The position numbers were made by a program, and so were the translations under genes. Positions 32,598-40,767 of a DNA stretch of 44,819 nucleotides are shown one piece after another (the stretch's first letter is position 1; each line of letters starts with the position of its first letter). Below the pieces are notes generated by a model. The model did no database searches. It saw nothing but the letters and a program-made list of their open reading frames with translations, and was not told the DNA's origin. Source of the stretch: a virus; IMG/VR virus record IMGVR_UViG_3300027759_000149, positions 1-44,819 of that record; one strand, written 5' to 3'.

Positions 32598-33845
32598 ATG
32601 GGAAATCCTTTAGACGAAAAGCATTACGGATTCTTTAAAGGAATTGTTGTTCAGAACAATGATCCAGAAAGAAGGGGAAGAGTTAAATTAGCAATACCAG
32701 AATTTATTGTAGAACATGTGAGAGATGCTGGATTAGATCCAGATGTATACGCATGTAGATTTATTGGAGGAGAGAACATTACAAGTATATTCAATGCAGA
32801 AACTTTAAAGAAATTCTGTGATAATTTAAGATGGGCTGAACAAGCAGCACCACTTATAGGAGGTGGTACTTCTGGAGTATTTGATGCAAAAAATAAAATA
32901 GCTACTGTAGGAGAAGGTCATAGAGGAATTTTGAGAGAACCAGTAGCAGAAGAAAGTGTAACACCTTCTGGTGAATCTGTATCACCGAAAGCTGCCATGT
33001 CAGTTCACGGAACTGCTGGAGGATTCGATCAGGGTGTGCGAACGGGAATGTGTGATGTATATAATCAATCATATGCACCAACGGCAATTAACAATGCTAC
33101 TAAAGGAGTGTTTTCAGTTCCTCGTGTAGGTTCTCAAGTATGGGTATTTTTTGATGGAGGTAGTTTATTACACCCAGTATACATGGCATATGTATATGAT
33201 CAAAACGATTGGAATAGTGTAATGAATCCACAAGGAGCCAATCCCAGTCTTCATTATCCCGCTGGTAGCGAGAACATGCAAGATGAGGAACCATTCTTTT
33301 TTACTGGACAAACAGTTATCAATACTAAAGCGGGTTCATTAGAATTTATAGAAACAGATGACTTTGAAAAAATAAAACTATCACATTATAGTGGTTCGTT
33401 TTATGAAATAGGAAATGGAACAACAGTAGAAGTAAATGTTTCTAATAAAGCAACTGTAACAAATATAAACGAACACCATACAATAAAGGGAGATAGTTCA
33501 TTTGTTTGTCATGGAGATAGACATGAAGTTTATAGAGGACACTTTCATATAACTTATGGAGATCCAGATAACAAAACTTTATATGATGATTGGGTAGAAA
33601 CTGCGTCTCCAGCATTTGCACATGCAGCACAATTCGAACAAAAAGAAAGAGTCATAAAAGATCCAACTAAAGATGGTGCTGCCAAAAGTAATGCAAATAC
33701 AACTAACAAACATCCAAACAGATTAACTTTTAATACTGGGAATTGGGCTGGAACTTTGAAAGGCATGAATCCATCTTCACATGAAAAGAGAATACAACAC
33801 GAATATATGGGATCACAAGGCGGATTTAAGGTTGAACCTGTTTAA
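32598..33845 (+). CDS. 5: gp5-like baseplate hub/spike protein without lysozyme
   Basis: The N-terminus (YGFFKGIVVQNNDPERRGRVKLAIPEF) is the OB-fold start of gp5-type spike proteins. GVFSVPRVGSQVWVFFDGGSLLHPVYMAYVY is the second conserved block. The C-terminal half has repeats rich in Thr, His and Gly typical of a beta-helix. T4 gp5 (575 residues) has a lysozyme domain between these; this 415-residue protein has no recognisable one. It should form part of the cell-puncturing device. Confidence 0.7.
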   Translation: MGNPLDEKHYGFFKGIVVQNNDPERRGRVKLAIPEFIVEHVRDAGLDPDVYACRFIGGENITSIFNAETLKKFCDNLRWAEQAAPLIGGGTSGVFDAKNKIATVGEGHRGILREPVAEESVTPSGESVSPKAAMSVHGTAGGFDQGVRTGMCDVYNQSYAPTAINNATKGVFSVPRVGSQVWVFFDGGSLLHPVYMAYVYDQNDWNSVMNPQGANPSLHYPAGSENMQDEEPFFFTGQTVINTKAGSLEFIETDDFEKIKLSHYSGSFYEIGNGTTVEVNVSNKATVTNINEHHTIKGDSSFVCHGDRHEVYRGHFHITYGDPDNKTLYDDWVETASPAFAHAAQFEQKERVIKDPTKDGAAKSNANTTNKHPNRLTFNTGNWAGTLKGMNPSSHEKRIQHEYMGSQGGFKVEPV

Positions 33846-33851
33846 GTGATG

Positions 33852-33859
33852 TGTAAATA
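33852..33859 (+). promoter_or_regulatory. late-promoter-like TGTAAATA
   Basis: It ends 5 bases before ATG 33865. Confidence 0.5.
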
Positions 33860-33864
33860 CTGTC

Positions 33865-34941
33865 ATGGCTGATATAAAGAATACTCAAGAATTTGAAAAG
33901 GGTAATCAGGAAGAAGTTTTATTAAAAGTATCAGAGAATTTATTACCAATCGAACAGCAAATCAAGGCTGGTGGTGATCAGCATATCACATACGAAAAAA
34001 ATAAGTATGAACATATCGGTTCTGTTACAAATCAATTCCCCCCTATTCGTGTAGATGTACAAGGCAAGTTCAGACCTAAGTCTGTAGATATATCTGGTAA
34101 GGGATCTTTTGTTAATTATCAGCCAGTATCATATACTGAAGAAGTAGAAAATACTAGATTCCCTTGTGGAACATATTCTGTAATGGTAGGAAACAGATAT
34201 GATTTAAGTGTAGGTAATGGAGGTATAGGATTTTCTACTGGTGGTGGAATGCGAATAGCTGCGGGTGGTAGAGCAAACATAACTTCAACCAAGGAAGTTA
34301 ATATAGCATCTGGTGAAGGTAATGTAGATATTAAAGCTGCACAGAATTTATCTCTAGAAGCAGACTCGATGAATTTAACTTGCCCTAATCAAGTTGTAGT
34401 TGATTGTAATTTAGGAGTAACTAGGAATGCCATTATTAATGGATGTGCTTTTATTGATGGTGAAGTATATTTACATCACGTAACATGTCCAGCAGAAGTA
34501 CAATATACTGGTGGTGGTATTGGTAGCTTTGGTCAATTGATGACGGGAGCTGGTCCAGGTGGTTCTGAAAAAGGTGGTGGAGGTACTACTGTTATAGGAT
34601 ATGCAGATGTAAGCTTTATAAAAGATATGCTTACACGCCCCTTAGCAGATTCTAGGGGAGACGTTCATGCATATTCTTGGAATGGGCCAGATAAAGTTCC
34701 CGTCCTTGTTTTATCTGAGGGAGGTACACCATTAGCATCTAGTGCTGGTAATGGAGGATCAAAATCAAACCCAACATTTTCTGTATTTGTATATCCACAC
34801 GAACATCCATTTAATAATATTCCAATTACATTTACAACTGGAAATGAGCAAATGAGAGGTGCTGCTTCTGGATTAAATAATTCAACATCAGCGGGAAATG
34901 CTAAACCTATTGTAAATGGCTACAAGGTTCCTGGCGGTTAG
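33865..34941 (+). CDS. beta-helical baseplate/spike structural protein
   Basis: This 358-residue protein has short repeating strands (NITSTKEVNIASGEGNVDIKAAQNLSLEADS) of the kind that form a trimeric beta-helix needle. Glycine-rich loops follow, and a C-terminal HEHPF motif could bind metal. It follows the gp5-like gene and may be a second part of the spike. Its 3' end overlaps the convergent thyX gene by 35 bases. Confidence 0.55.
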   Translation: MADIKNTQEFEKGNQEEVLLKVSENLLPIEQQIKAGGDQHITYEKNKYEHIGSVTNQFPPIRVDVQGKFRPKSVDISGKGSFVNYQPVSYTEEVENTRFPCGTYSVMVGNRYDLSVGNGGIGFSTGGGMRIAAGGRANITSTKEVNIASGEGNVDIKAAQNLSLEADSMNLTCPNQVVVDCNLGVTRNAIINGCAFIDGEVYLHHVTCPAEVQYTGGGIGSFGQLMTGAGPGGSEKGGGGTTVIGYADVSFIKDMLTRPLADSRGDVHAYSWNGPDKVPVLVLSEGGTPLASSAGNGGSKSNPTFSVFVYPHEHPFNNIPITFTTGNEQMRGAASGLNNSTSAGNAKPIVNGYKVPGG

Positions 34942-35728
34942 TATTCTCCATTATAGTTCTATATTGAATCCATTGACAGAAATTAGCATGTACTCCAAAA
35001 GTAGCTTGGGCCGAATGTTCCAAAGGACTGAAATGTCCTTCCTTCAACAACTGATCATGTAGAGTATAATCTCTATCATAATTAATAATACCATCAAAAG
35101 TTTTATAAGAAACTCTGGCTGCTCTAGCTGTAGCTATTTTAAGTTTTTGTTCAATTGATAAACCATCTGTAAATCTATCACCGAATGGTATATGCCAATC
35201 TCCATTTTTTAGTTCTTTAGGAGAACTAGCTTTCATGGCATCTTGCATTTTATATGCAAGTTCTCTAATTTCTGGTTGAGCTGCACTATGCGCTCTTAAC
35301 TTAAAGAAATTATCATATTCTGTAGCTGTAAGAAGAGTCTTGATATGAAAAAATGGCTCCATTAAACGGTTGGCAATTTGCTTATGGATTTTAAGATCAT
35401 TTAATTTTTTAGCATAAACAACAGCAGAATCTCTTGCTTCATTCCAAATTTGCATTGCTTTAATTTTAGTTGCTTCATCAACTTCATTATCTGCCTGCAT
35501 CCCCTTTTGGTTAGCACCCCAATGAATAGGAATAGCTGGATCTGTTAAAACATCTTCAATAAATTTTTCAATAGGAATCGCTCTTGACGAGGCTGCATTT
35601 CGACTAAACATTCTATGCGTCATTACTTCGGCATGAATGAAGCGAGGATATGTCAAAACAAAACTAGTTATCCTCTTATTTCTAGATGAAGTATTAATAC
35701 TATCAGCAACAATCTCAGCAGTGATCAT
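34907..35728 (-). CDS. thyX: FAD-dependent thymidylate synthase ThyX
   Basis: This 273-residue protein has the ThyX motif at residues 37-50, THRMFSRNAASSRA. It keeps HR..S.N..S.R of the RHRxxSxNxxSxRY consensus, with Thr for the first Arg and Ala for the last Tyr. Further conserved parts are PEIRELAYKMQDAM and EGHFSPLEHSAQA. It makes dTMP from dUMP with FAD and methylene-tetrahydrofolate. It closes a minus-strand run after clpP and supports phage DNA synthesis. Confidence 0.9.
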   Translation of the reverse strand: MITAEIVADSINTSSRNKRITSFVLTYPRFIHAEVMTHRMFSRNAASSRAIPIEKFIEDVLTDPAIPIHWGANQKGMQADNEVDEATKIKAMQIWNEARDSAVVYAKKLNDLKIHKQIANRLMEPFFHIKTLLTATEYDNFFKLRAHSAAQPEIRELAYKMQDAMKASSPKELKNGDWHIPFGDRFTDGLSIEQKLKIATARAARVSYKTFDGIINYDRDYTLHDQLLKEGHFSPLEHSAQATFGVHANFCQWIQYRTIMENTNRQEPCSHLQ

Positions 35729-35769
35729 TTTCGGATATTATCACAAAACAAATGTTTGTAAAGGCGAAT

Positions 35770-36402
35770 TTAGACAATACCATCTACTAGGCCATATTTC
35801 AGACAAGTTGACGAGTCAAACCAAATATCTCTTTTTAATATGTTGTCTAATTCTTTCATGGGAATTTTAGTATATTCTTTATATAAAGATTTAATAACTC
35901 CCATGATTCTACGGTTATTTTCGTTTTCGTCTTGTAGACGCTCAAAAGTTCCAGCACAAACAGAACTTAATTGATGGATTAACATAAATCCATTTTTACC
36001 AATAAATCTTTTTTTACCAACAATACTAATAAGAGTCGATGCGCTTGCAGCAGCGCCTTCCACATAAGTATAAACTTTTGTTTTCATACTTCTAATAGTA
36101 TCTACTGAAGATAGACCAGCTAAAACATCTCCTCCATAACTATGAATTCTTAGATGTATTGTCGGATCAAATTCCGAATCATTCATAGTTATTTTAGCAT
36201 GTTGCATTCTTATATCCAATTCTCTAAGCAATCTATTTAATTCGCTGCAACTAGATCCAGATATTTCTGCATAGAAATGTATTGTATTATCCAATGCTTT
36301 GATAGATCCATTAGGAAGCAAGAGATCTGACGTTGGTAATGATTGAGGTGTTTCCTTGAATAATTCTTCCTCAAATTCTTCAGACCCCCAATATTTTTTC
36401 AT
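35770..36402 (-). CDS. clpP: ClpP-like serine protease
   Basis: The 210 residues carry the ClpP fold: LRIHSYGGDVLAG, VEGAAASASTLIS with nucleophile Ser120, FMLIHQ with His143, and LKRDIWFDSSTCLKYGLVDGI with Asp192. The spacing of 23 and 49 residues fits the Ser-His-Asp triad of ClpP. A gp21-type prohead protease is already present, so this may act in host takeover or protein turnover, with host ClpX or alone. The first 35 residues are an acidic extension. Confidence 0.85.
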   Translation of the reverse strand: MKKYWGSEEFEEELFKETPQSLPTSDLLLPNGSIKALDNTIHFYAEISGSSCSELNRLLRELDIRMQHAKITMNDSEFDPTIHLRIHSYGGDVLAGLSSVDTIRSMKTKVYTYVEGAAASASTLISIVGKKRFIGKNGFMLIHQLSSVCAGTFERLQDENENNRRIMGVIKSLYKEYTKIPMKELDNILKRDIWFDSSTCLKYGLVDGIV

Positions 36403-36409
36403 ATGTTAT

Positions 36410-36417
36410 TATTTATT
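36410..36417 (-). promoter_or_regulatory. late-promoter-like AATAAATA
   Basis: On the minus strand it lies 7 bases before the clpP start at 36402 and overlaps the stop of the PAS gene. Confidence 0.45.
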
Positions 36418-36976
36418 ATAAAACCCGAGAAAGTCCAAGTATGAAAATCCTTTTACCATCTTCATCATCAACATCAATAGCAGTGCATTTCACTTTTGAT
36501 ATTAATCCAGTAACACGATGTTGATATCTGAAAATTTCTTCGAAAGGAGTATTATATGTAATCATATTATGCCACTTTTTTTGTATATTTTGTCTATCAT
36601 CTATATGAACTGATAATAACCAGTGATGACCAGAAGCATCATCCTCAGATAATCCAGTAAGAGATGTCCATTTACTATTTACTTTTATACATCTACCTTC
36701 TGCGTCACATACAAATTGTGCTAGCTCTAAAGTATCTAATATAGAATTTACAAGTTTACTATTTAATTTTATCTCATGATAGATATCTTTTTGCATATCC
36801 TTTATCTTTACAACTAACTCAGGCGTCTCTTTTATTAAACGAATCAAATTATAGGTATCAGTTTTTTTAAAGAATTTTGAAGAAAATTTATAAAATGCGT
36901 ATAAAGATCCTATTATGGCTATACAATAATAAATTGTGTTAACATTGGATGATGTGAGTATATATAACGAATTCAT
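36416..36976 (-). CDS. membrane-anchored PAS-domain protein
   Basis: This 186-residue protein has one N-terminal membrane span (about residues 14-32, NTIYYCIAIIGSLYAFYKF), a helical linker and a C-terminal PAS domain (about 80-186). The PAS landmarks are AQFVCDAEGRCIKVNSKWTSLTGLSEDDASGHHWLLSVHIDDR. PAS domains sense ligands, redox or light, but no output domain is attached. It may alter host sensing or report on the membrane state. It lies between a small membrane protein and clpP. Confidence 0.7.
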   Translation of the reverse strand: MNSLYILTSSNVNTIYYCIAIIGSLYAFYKFSSKFFKKTDTYNLIRLIKETPELVVKIKDMQKDIYHEIKLNSKLVNSILDTLELAQFVCDAEGRCIKVNSKWTSLTGLSEDDASGHHWLLSVHIDDRQNIQKKWHNMITYNTPFEEIFRYQHRVTGLISKVKCTAIDVDDEDGKRIFILGLSRVL

Positions 36977-36980
36977 TTAA

Positions 36981-37241
36981 TTATTTGTTTAAATTATCGT
37001 TTGTAATTTCAGTTAATAAATTATTCTGAGAATTATTATTATCTGAAATAGTAGTATCTAAGAATGCTTTTATGGAGATGAGTCCAGGGAGTAGAGATTT
37101 GAATGTAATTTTAATCCAATCTAAATTAGAAATTTCTCCTAAATCATGTACATTTATAGCATCTAATAAAGAAACGAATGATATAATTCCACTTACAATA
37201 ACATATAAAGACATTTTTGCTATTAACTTCCATGTATGCAT
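36981..37241 (-). CDS. small two-span membrane protein, holin-like
   Basis: This 86-residue protein has two hydrophobic segments (MSLYVIVSGIISFVSLLDAI and SLLPGLISIKAFLDTTI) joined by a short polar turn, with a polar Asn-rich C-terminus. Size and topology suit a class II holin, but many small phage membrane proteins look alike. It precedes the PAS gene by 4 bases, so the two are probably expressed together. Confidence 0.5.
   Translation of the reverse strand: MHTWKLIAKMSLYVIVSGIISFVSLLDAINVHDLGEISNLDWIKITFKSLLPGLISIKAFLDTTISDNNNSQNNLLTEITNDNLNK
36982..36989 (-). promoter_or_regulatory. variant late-promoter-like AACAAATA
   Basis: This has one change from the TAAATA core and ends 5 bases before the PAS start at 36976. 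It lies inside the end of the upstream gene. Confidence 0.25.
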
Positions 37242-37247
37242 ATATAT

Positions 37248-37255
37248 TATTTATC
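37248..37255 (-). promoter_or_regulatory. late-promoter-like GATAAATA
   Basis: On the minus strand it lies 6 bases before the ATG at 37241, just after the terminator of the RNR operon. Confidence 0.5.
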
Positions 37256-37265
37256 CAAAAACATA

Positions 37266-37299
37266 ACAAAAAGGGATTAGATATTTAATCTAATCCCTT
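37266..37299 (-). terminator. rho-independent terminator of RNR operon
   Basis: A perfect 12-bp stem (37271-37282 with 37288-37299) closes a 5-base loop. On the minus strand it is followed by a run of T. It lies downstream of the 52-residue membrane protein gene. Confidence 0.8.
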
Positions 37300-37322
37300 C
37301 TGTTGCAACATTTTTCATTAAA

Positions 37323-37481
37323 TCACCAATGTCTTATAACACCAGATATAATAAAAATGCATGTTATTATATGCATAAGCCACCAAAATGTTCTAATAAT
37401 GGCAGCTATATCTGACTGGGTATTGTCTTCTGCTATTTTATTACCCATTGTTTTACACCAAATCTCCCAGATATTTTTCAT
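37323..37481 (-). CDS. 52-residue membrane protein
   Basis: A short frame reads MKNIWEIWCKTMGNKIAED, then a hydrophobic span WWLMHIITCIFIISGVI and ends RHW. Its ATG overlaps the stop of the upstream gene in ATGA. I recall similar small proteins with an IRTxW...H..TC.FI(I) span in other T4-like marine phages. The function is unknown. It is the last gene before a strong terminator. Confidence 0.6.
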   Translation of the reverse strand: MKNIWEIWCKTMGNKIAEDNTQSDIAAIIRTFWWLMHIITCIFIISGVIRHW

Positions 37482-37702
37482 GGATTTGTAATCTTATCAG
37501 CTATGTCTTGAATAGATTGTCTTTTTTTTCCTTCTACTTTTTGAGCATATTCATTAAGCATCCTAAATGCATACTCGATCCTAACCCAAGATAAACTAAT
37601 ATTATCTATCTTAGGTGTTTCTATATTACCATCATTTATACAATAAAGCAATACAGATATTTCGTCTGGACTTAATCTATTTAATTTATGAGTAGGTATC
37701 AT
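37478..37702 (-). CDS. small hypothetical protein
   Basis: This 74-residue soluble, helical protein lies directly downstream of nrdA, one base after its stop. The segment RIEYAFRMLNEYAQKVEGKKRQSIQDIADKI looks like a helical pair. No family is recognised. Its stop overlaps the next ATG, so it belongs to the RNR operon. Confidence 0.55.
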   Translation of the reverse strand: MIPTHKLNRLSPDEISVLLYCINDGNIETPKIDNISLSWVRIEYAFRMLNEYAQKVEGKKRQSIQDIADKITNP

Positions 37703-37703
37703 A

Positions 37704-39347
37704 TTAAGCTTCGCAACTCTTACAATTCATTATTGACCTGGCAAGCTCTTGGGCTGGGTTTGCGCTACGCTGGTAGTATAGACTTTTAATTCCCATTTCC
37801 CATGCGAAAACCATAAGTTCATTTACTTCTTTTGGTTTTGTATTAGGAGGAATCATGATATTTAGACTCTGTCCTTGATCAATATACTTCTGTCTTTGTG
37901 AAGCTTGTATTACAATTTCCTTTTGGCTAATCTCACCAAAAGTTTTATATATATCCTTTTCTTCTTGTGATAAGAAATCTAAATGTTGAACGCTTCCCCC
38001 TTTCACCAAGATACCTCTCCATACATCATCAGTATCTTGATTTTTTTCTTGTAATAAAGATTTTAGATATGGGTTTCTAAACGTGAATTTTCCTTTAGAA
38101 AGGTCCTTAACATAGTAATTAGAATTAAGAGGTTCAACGCTAGGGGATACTTGTCCTAGAATAAACGAACTAGAAGTAGTAGGAGCCACTGCTAGTGTAG
38201 TGGTATTTCTACGTCCATATCCTTTTAATAAAGGAGCTTCTCCAAATTTATCTGCTAAATCACAGGTAGCTTGATCTGCTTGTTGTCTGATAAATTTCCA
38301 GACTTCTACGTTCAGAAATTTAGCGTCCATGCTTTCAAATGCTATATTCTTCTTTTGAAGAAGTGAATGCCATCCCAATACACCCAATCCTAGTGCTCTA
38401 TGATTAACAGCAAAGTTTCTAGGTGCTTGCATGTACTTATCATTTTCTGTTTTATCAATAAATTCAGTCATTACTGCATCAAGAAAATGAATCATGACTT
38501 GCACAGCATCAGTGTTCTTCCATTCATCCCATGTTTCGAGATTCATAGAAGCCAAATTACAAACAAATGACTCGTCTTTATTATTTGGTAAATTTATTTC
38601 CGCGCAAAGATTTGAATGTAAGATCCTCATTCCCTTGTCTTTATAAACTTGAGGAGCATTGTTATTTGCATTATCAGAAAAGAAAACGTATGGATATCCA
38701 CTTTCAAATCTCTTTTTGATAATATCACCCCATACTTTTCTTTTTTGTTTATCTCCTTCTAACATCGATTTCATCCAATCGTCTGAAACACAAACTCCAA
38801 TAGAGATATCTTGAATAGGATTACCTTCGCTTTTAATCTTTAGAAATTCTTCGATATCGGGATGATCTACTGGAAGATATGCAGCAAATGATCCTCTACG
38901 AACATTTCCTTGAGATACCACATGCATCAGCGTGTCGTAAATTTCCATGAAATGTACTGCCCCCGTAGAAACACCCCCAGAAGAAATAGCAGCACCTCGT
39001 CCACGAATATCTCCGAAATATCCTGAAGTTCCACCACCACCTTTTGTCATTATTCCTACTTCAGCAGCTTTTTCTAAGATACCTTCCATTGTGTCAGGAA
39101 TATAAGATCCGAAACAACTAATAGGCAATCCTCTTTCTCTGCCGTAATTACTCCACAGAGGACTACTTAAAGAGTAAGCTCCCATAGAAATATACTTAAT
39201 AAATTTATTATGATATTCTTCTCCTAGATATTTTTTAGCAGCATTAGCGATATCAGAAATGCGTTGTTCTGGAGTTTCATCTTTTACAAGATAACCTCTC
39301 TCCAGAAAAGTTCTAGAGTCTTTATTTAACCAATATATATTACTCAT
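37704..39347 (-). CDS. nrdA: ribonucleotide reductase large subunit, class I, no ATP-cone
   Basis: From ATG 39347 this is 547 residues. It has the radical-site motif NLCAEINLP, with ISCFGS and CNLASMNLE holding the likely redox cysteines, and a C-terminal CKSCEA tail for reduction. E. coli NrdA has 761 residues with an N-terminal ATP-cone; here that cone is absent, so overall dATP control may be missing. Specificity-site loops may remain. A frame start at 39383 lies inside nrdB and is not supported; a TAAATA motif favours 39347. Confidence 0.92.
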   Translation of the reverse strand: MSNIYWLNKDSRTFLERGYLVKDETPEQRISDIANAAKKYLGEEYHNKFIKYISMGAYSLSSPLWSNYGRERGLPISCFGSYIPDTMEGILEKAAEVGIMTKGGGGTSGYFGDIRGRGAAISSGGVSTGAVHFMEIYDTLMHVVSQGNVRRGSFAAYLPVDHPDIEEFLKIKSEGNPIQDISIGVCVSDDWMKSMLEGDKQKRKVWGDIIKKRFESGYPYVFFSDNANNNAPQVYKDKGMRILHSNLCAEINLPNNKDESFVCNLASMNLETWDEWKNTDAVQVMIHFLDAVMTEFIDKTENDKYMQAPRNFAVNHRALGLGVLGWHSLLQKKNIAFESMDAKFLNVEVWKFIRQQADQATCDLADKFGEAPLLKGYGRRNTTTLAVAPTTSSSFILGQVSPSVEPLNSNYYVKDLSKGKFTFRNPYLKSLLQEKNQDTDDVWRGILVKGGSVQHLDFLSQEEKDIYKTFGEISQKEIVIQASQRQKYIDQGQSLNIMIPPNTKPKEVNELMVFAWEMGIKSLYYQRSANPAQELARSIMNCKSCEA

Positions 39348-39352
39348 ATTTT

Positions 39353-39360
39353 TATTTAAA
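39353..39360 (-). promoter_or_regulatory. late-promoter-like TTTAAATA
   Basis: On the minus strand it ends 5 bases before the nrdA ATG at 39347 and overlaps the nrdB stop. Confidence 0.45.
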
Positions 39361-40327
39361 ATAATTCCGATTCGTCGAAACATTGATTCTTTTTAGCATA
39401 ACCAGTATCTTTTGAATGGAAAAAATCAGTCATGTTGTTGCCCAATAATTCTTCTTGAAACCACATAGTAGCAGAAAGAATATCCTTATCTACCTCAAAT
39501 ACTTGAGGAAATCCAATTTGTACTAAAGACTCGTTTATACGATCCTTTACAAACTCTTTTAAAGTAATTGCATCTAAACCTTCTTCTTTAATTCCATTGA
39601 TCATCCAATCAATAATTGCAGATTCAGATTCGAATGCTTCTTTAGCTTCTTTCACAATCTTTTGAGTAAGTTCTTCATCAAACAAATCTGGATATTCCTC
39701 ACGAATAGTATTAATTAATTTAATGCCGACTAAGGCATGAATATTTTCTTCGTTACGAGTATAACGTACTTGCTGATCTGTATCCTTTAATACATTTTTA
39801 AAACGTGCAAACCAATTTATAACATAAAACTGGCTGAACAAAGATACATTTTCTACAAATAAAGTAAAAAGAATTAATGCATATAGATATTGTTTCTTGC
39901 TATCTTTATAAAAACGATGAGTATACTTACGAAGATACTTAACTCTTCCTTCGATCCATCCCAATTTAAGATTCTCTTCGAAAACATTCTCCAAACCCAA
40001 TACAGAAATCAATCGTTCATACGCATTATTATGTATGACTTCTACATTAGCCATTACATATCCTAAATCTGATAGGCTGGGATGGGGTAAATTCTCTCCT
40101 AACTTAGCCCAGAAGGTCTTTACTGCTATCTCAATCTGACCAATCGCAGAAAGAGTTCTAATAACTATCTCCTTTTCTTTCTCTGAAAGATTAACTTTAA
40201 AGTCTTGAATATCTGAACTAAAATTAAATTCTTTATCTGTCCAAAACCCATTATGCATGGCTTCGATGAATTTATCTGTCCAAGGATAATGGTTAGGTTT
40301 ACGCGAAATTTGTTCGTCAAATATCAT
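39356..40327 (-). CDS. nrdB: ribonucleotide reductase small subunit
   Basis: This 323-residue protein carries the di-metal ligands: a first acidic ligand in QIEIAVKTFW, EVIH with Glu and His, ENVSLFSQF with Glu, and NEENIH with Glu and His. HNNAY has Tyr four residues after the His, the place of the radical tyrosine (Tyr122 in E. coli). So it should be a normal tyrosyl-radical class I subunit. It lies 8 bases upstream of nrdA in the same operon. Confidence 0.92.
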   Translation of the reverse strand: MIFDEQISRKPNHYPWTDKFIEAMHNGFWTDKEFNFSSDIQDFKVNLSEKEKEIVIRTLSAIGQIEIAVKTFWAKLGENLPHPSLSDLGYVMANVEVIHNNAYERLISVLGLENVFEENLKLGWIEGRVKYLRKYTHRFYKDSKKQYLYALILFTLFVENVSLFSQFYVINWFARFKNVLKDTDQQVRYTRNEENIHALVGIKLINTIREEYPDLFDEELTQKIVKEAKEAFESESAIIDWMINGIKEEGLDAITLKEFVKDRINESLVQIGFPQVFEVDKDILSATMWFQEELLGNNMTDFFHSKDTGYAKKNQCFDESELF

Positions 40328-40335
40328 AGCTTATA

Positions 40336-40343
40336 TATTTAGA
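40336..40343 (-). promoter_or_regulatory. late-promoter-like TCTAAATA
   Basis: On the minus strand it lies 8 bases before the nrdB start. Confidence 0.35.
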
Positions 40344-40396
40344 TATAGTTGTACTAGTAAAAATAGTACTTAAAAAATCAATTAATTGGATAAATA

Positions 40397-40723
40397 CTAA
40401 CGTAGTGCAGAAATATATTCAGATACGTCTGGGTCTGATTTTTTAATACTACTATTTTCGTAAGTAGCTGTTTCTTCGTCATCTACAGAAAGAATCTCTT
40501 TTACTTTCTTATCGGAAACTTCTGGAAGACCTTCTTCAGATTTTAACAAATCTCTAATCTCTTTTACTTTATAACCCCGCTTAAGAAGATTCTTAGCTTG
40601 TCTAGAAACATATAAAGAATTGTATTTCTCTTCTGTTCCGTATTCTAATACCTTTTTATCGTAATATTCGTTACCAACAGTAATTACTTTACCAGTTATT
40701 AGACAACAAAGCTTATGAGACAT
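40397..40723 (-). CDS. hypothetical protein
   Basis: This 108-residue protein has the start MSHKLCCLITGKVITVGNEYYDKKVLEYGTEEKY, then a helical RQAKNLLKRGYKVKEIRDLL. Similar C-x-x-TGK starts occur in small T4-like phage proteins of unknown function. The last 30 residues are polar and probably disordered. No TAAATA motif is at the usual distance. It may be expressed with the upstream DUF1501 gene, 44 bases away. Confidence 0.5.
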   Translation of the reverse strand: MSHKLCCLITGKVITVGNEYYDKKVLEYGTEEKYNSLYVSRQAKNLLKRGYKVKEIRDLLKSEEGLPEVSDKKVKEILSVDDEETATYENSSIKKSDPDVSEYISALR

Positions 40724-40767
40724 GGTGCTATAGTAGCAGAAAACCCTTCGAAGTCCACCTAAAACAC

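Noticed and set aside
37303-37491. Plus-strand 62-residue frame.
   Set aside because: It is the complement of a short minus-strand membrane-protein gene that fits the operon and ends before a terminator.
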